6,905 nucleotides of DNA from the NCBI GenBank assembly GCA_024400715.1, contig JAKSMH010000052.1:1-6905 (forward strand), written 5' to 3'. The stretch is from Bacteroidales bacterium (GTDB lineage: Bacteria; Bacteroidota; Bacteroidia; Bacteroidales; WCHB1-69). The notes below the pieces were generated by a model that was given only the letters and a program-made list of their open reading frames with translations, did no database searches and was not told the DNA's origin. This document shows, piece after piece, positions 6,867-6,905 of the stretch. A program made the translations under genes and the position numbers. Every line of letters starts with the position of its first letter. The first letter of the stretch is position 1.

Positions 6867-6905
6867 ATGACAATGGAAAGAGGTAAACTGTACTTGATAC
6901 CTTCT
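6867..6905 (+). CDS. RsmI-like SAM-dependent methyltransferase, N-terminal 13 codons only
   Basis: An ATG directly after the preceding TAA opens a frame that runs to the right edge and encodes MTMERGKLYLIPS. The KLYLIP(S/T) strand is the typical N-terminal beta strand of the RsmI (16S rRNA 2'-O-methyltransferase) family and its Bacteroidota paralogues, which have a tetrapyrrole-methylase-like fold. The second ATG (6873) is an equally possible start. Thirteen residues cannot separate RsmI itself from the paralogue. The zero-gap junction suggests translational coupling with the upstream gene. Confidence 0.5.
   Translation, partial: MTMERGKLYLIPS

Overview
The window looks like chromosomal DNA from a member of the Bacteroidota, probably Bacteroidales. 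Four things point there: a small protein of the Bacteroidota-restricted DUF5606 type, a long-form urocanate hydratase, start codons preceded by A/T-rich sequence instead of Shine-Dalgarno motifs, and a TAnnTTTG-type -7 promoter element. I cannot name the genus from sequence alone. All supported genes lie on the + strand and are tightly packed, and I see no frameshift or pseudogene.

Layout. (1) 2-1756: a large multi-pass MscS-family mechanosensitive channel, probably missing its N-terminus at the left edge. (2) 1757-1969: the longest non-coding gap (213 bp). It holds a compact nested palindrome of about 116 bp (1786-1901) with 9-bp terminal inverted repeats, then a tandem TATTTTTG promoter-like motif (1918-1933). 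(3) 1970-3970: full-length urocanate hydratase (hutU), long form. (4) 3989-4888: a lipoprotein with degenerate YD-like repeats, 18 bp behind hutU. (5) 4911-5315: a DUF5606-type small conserved protein, 22 bp behind the lipoprotein. (6) 5316-5378: a short gap containing a perfect 7-bp stem hairpin, a possible terminator or attenuator. (7) 5379-6866: a membrane-anchored protein, possibly DUF3352-like. (8) 6867-6905: the first 13 codons of what looks like an RsmI-like SAM-dependent methyltransferase, starting directly after the previous stop codon.

How the genes work together. HutU performs the second step of histidine degradation, but no other hut gene (hutH, hutI, ftcD/hutG) is in view. It appears to head a small transcription unit with the lipoprotein and perhaps the DUF5606 gene. 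The 495-aa protein and the methyltransferase form a second abutting pair. No functional link between hutU and its neighbours can be read from the sequence.

I see no phage, CRISPR, transposase, toxin or defence module. The least explained structure is the nested palindrome upstream of hutU. It resembles a REP/MITE-like dispersed element or a structured RNA, and it has mutually exclusive pairings.
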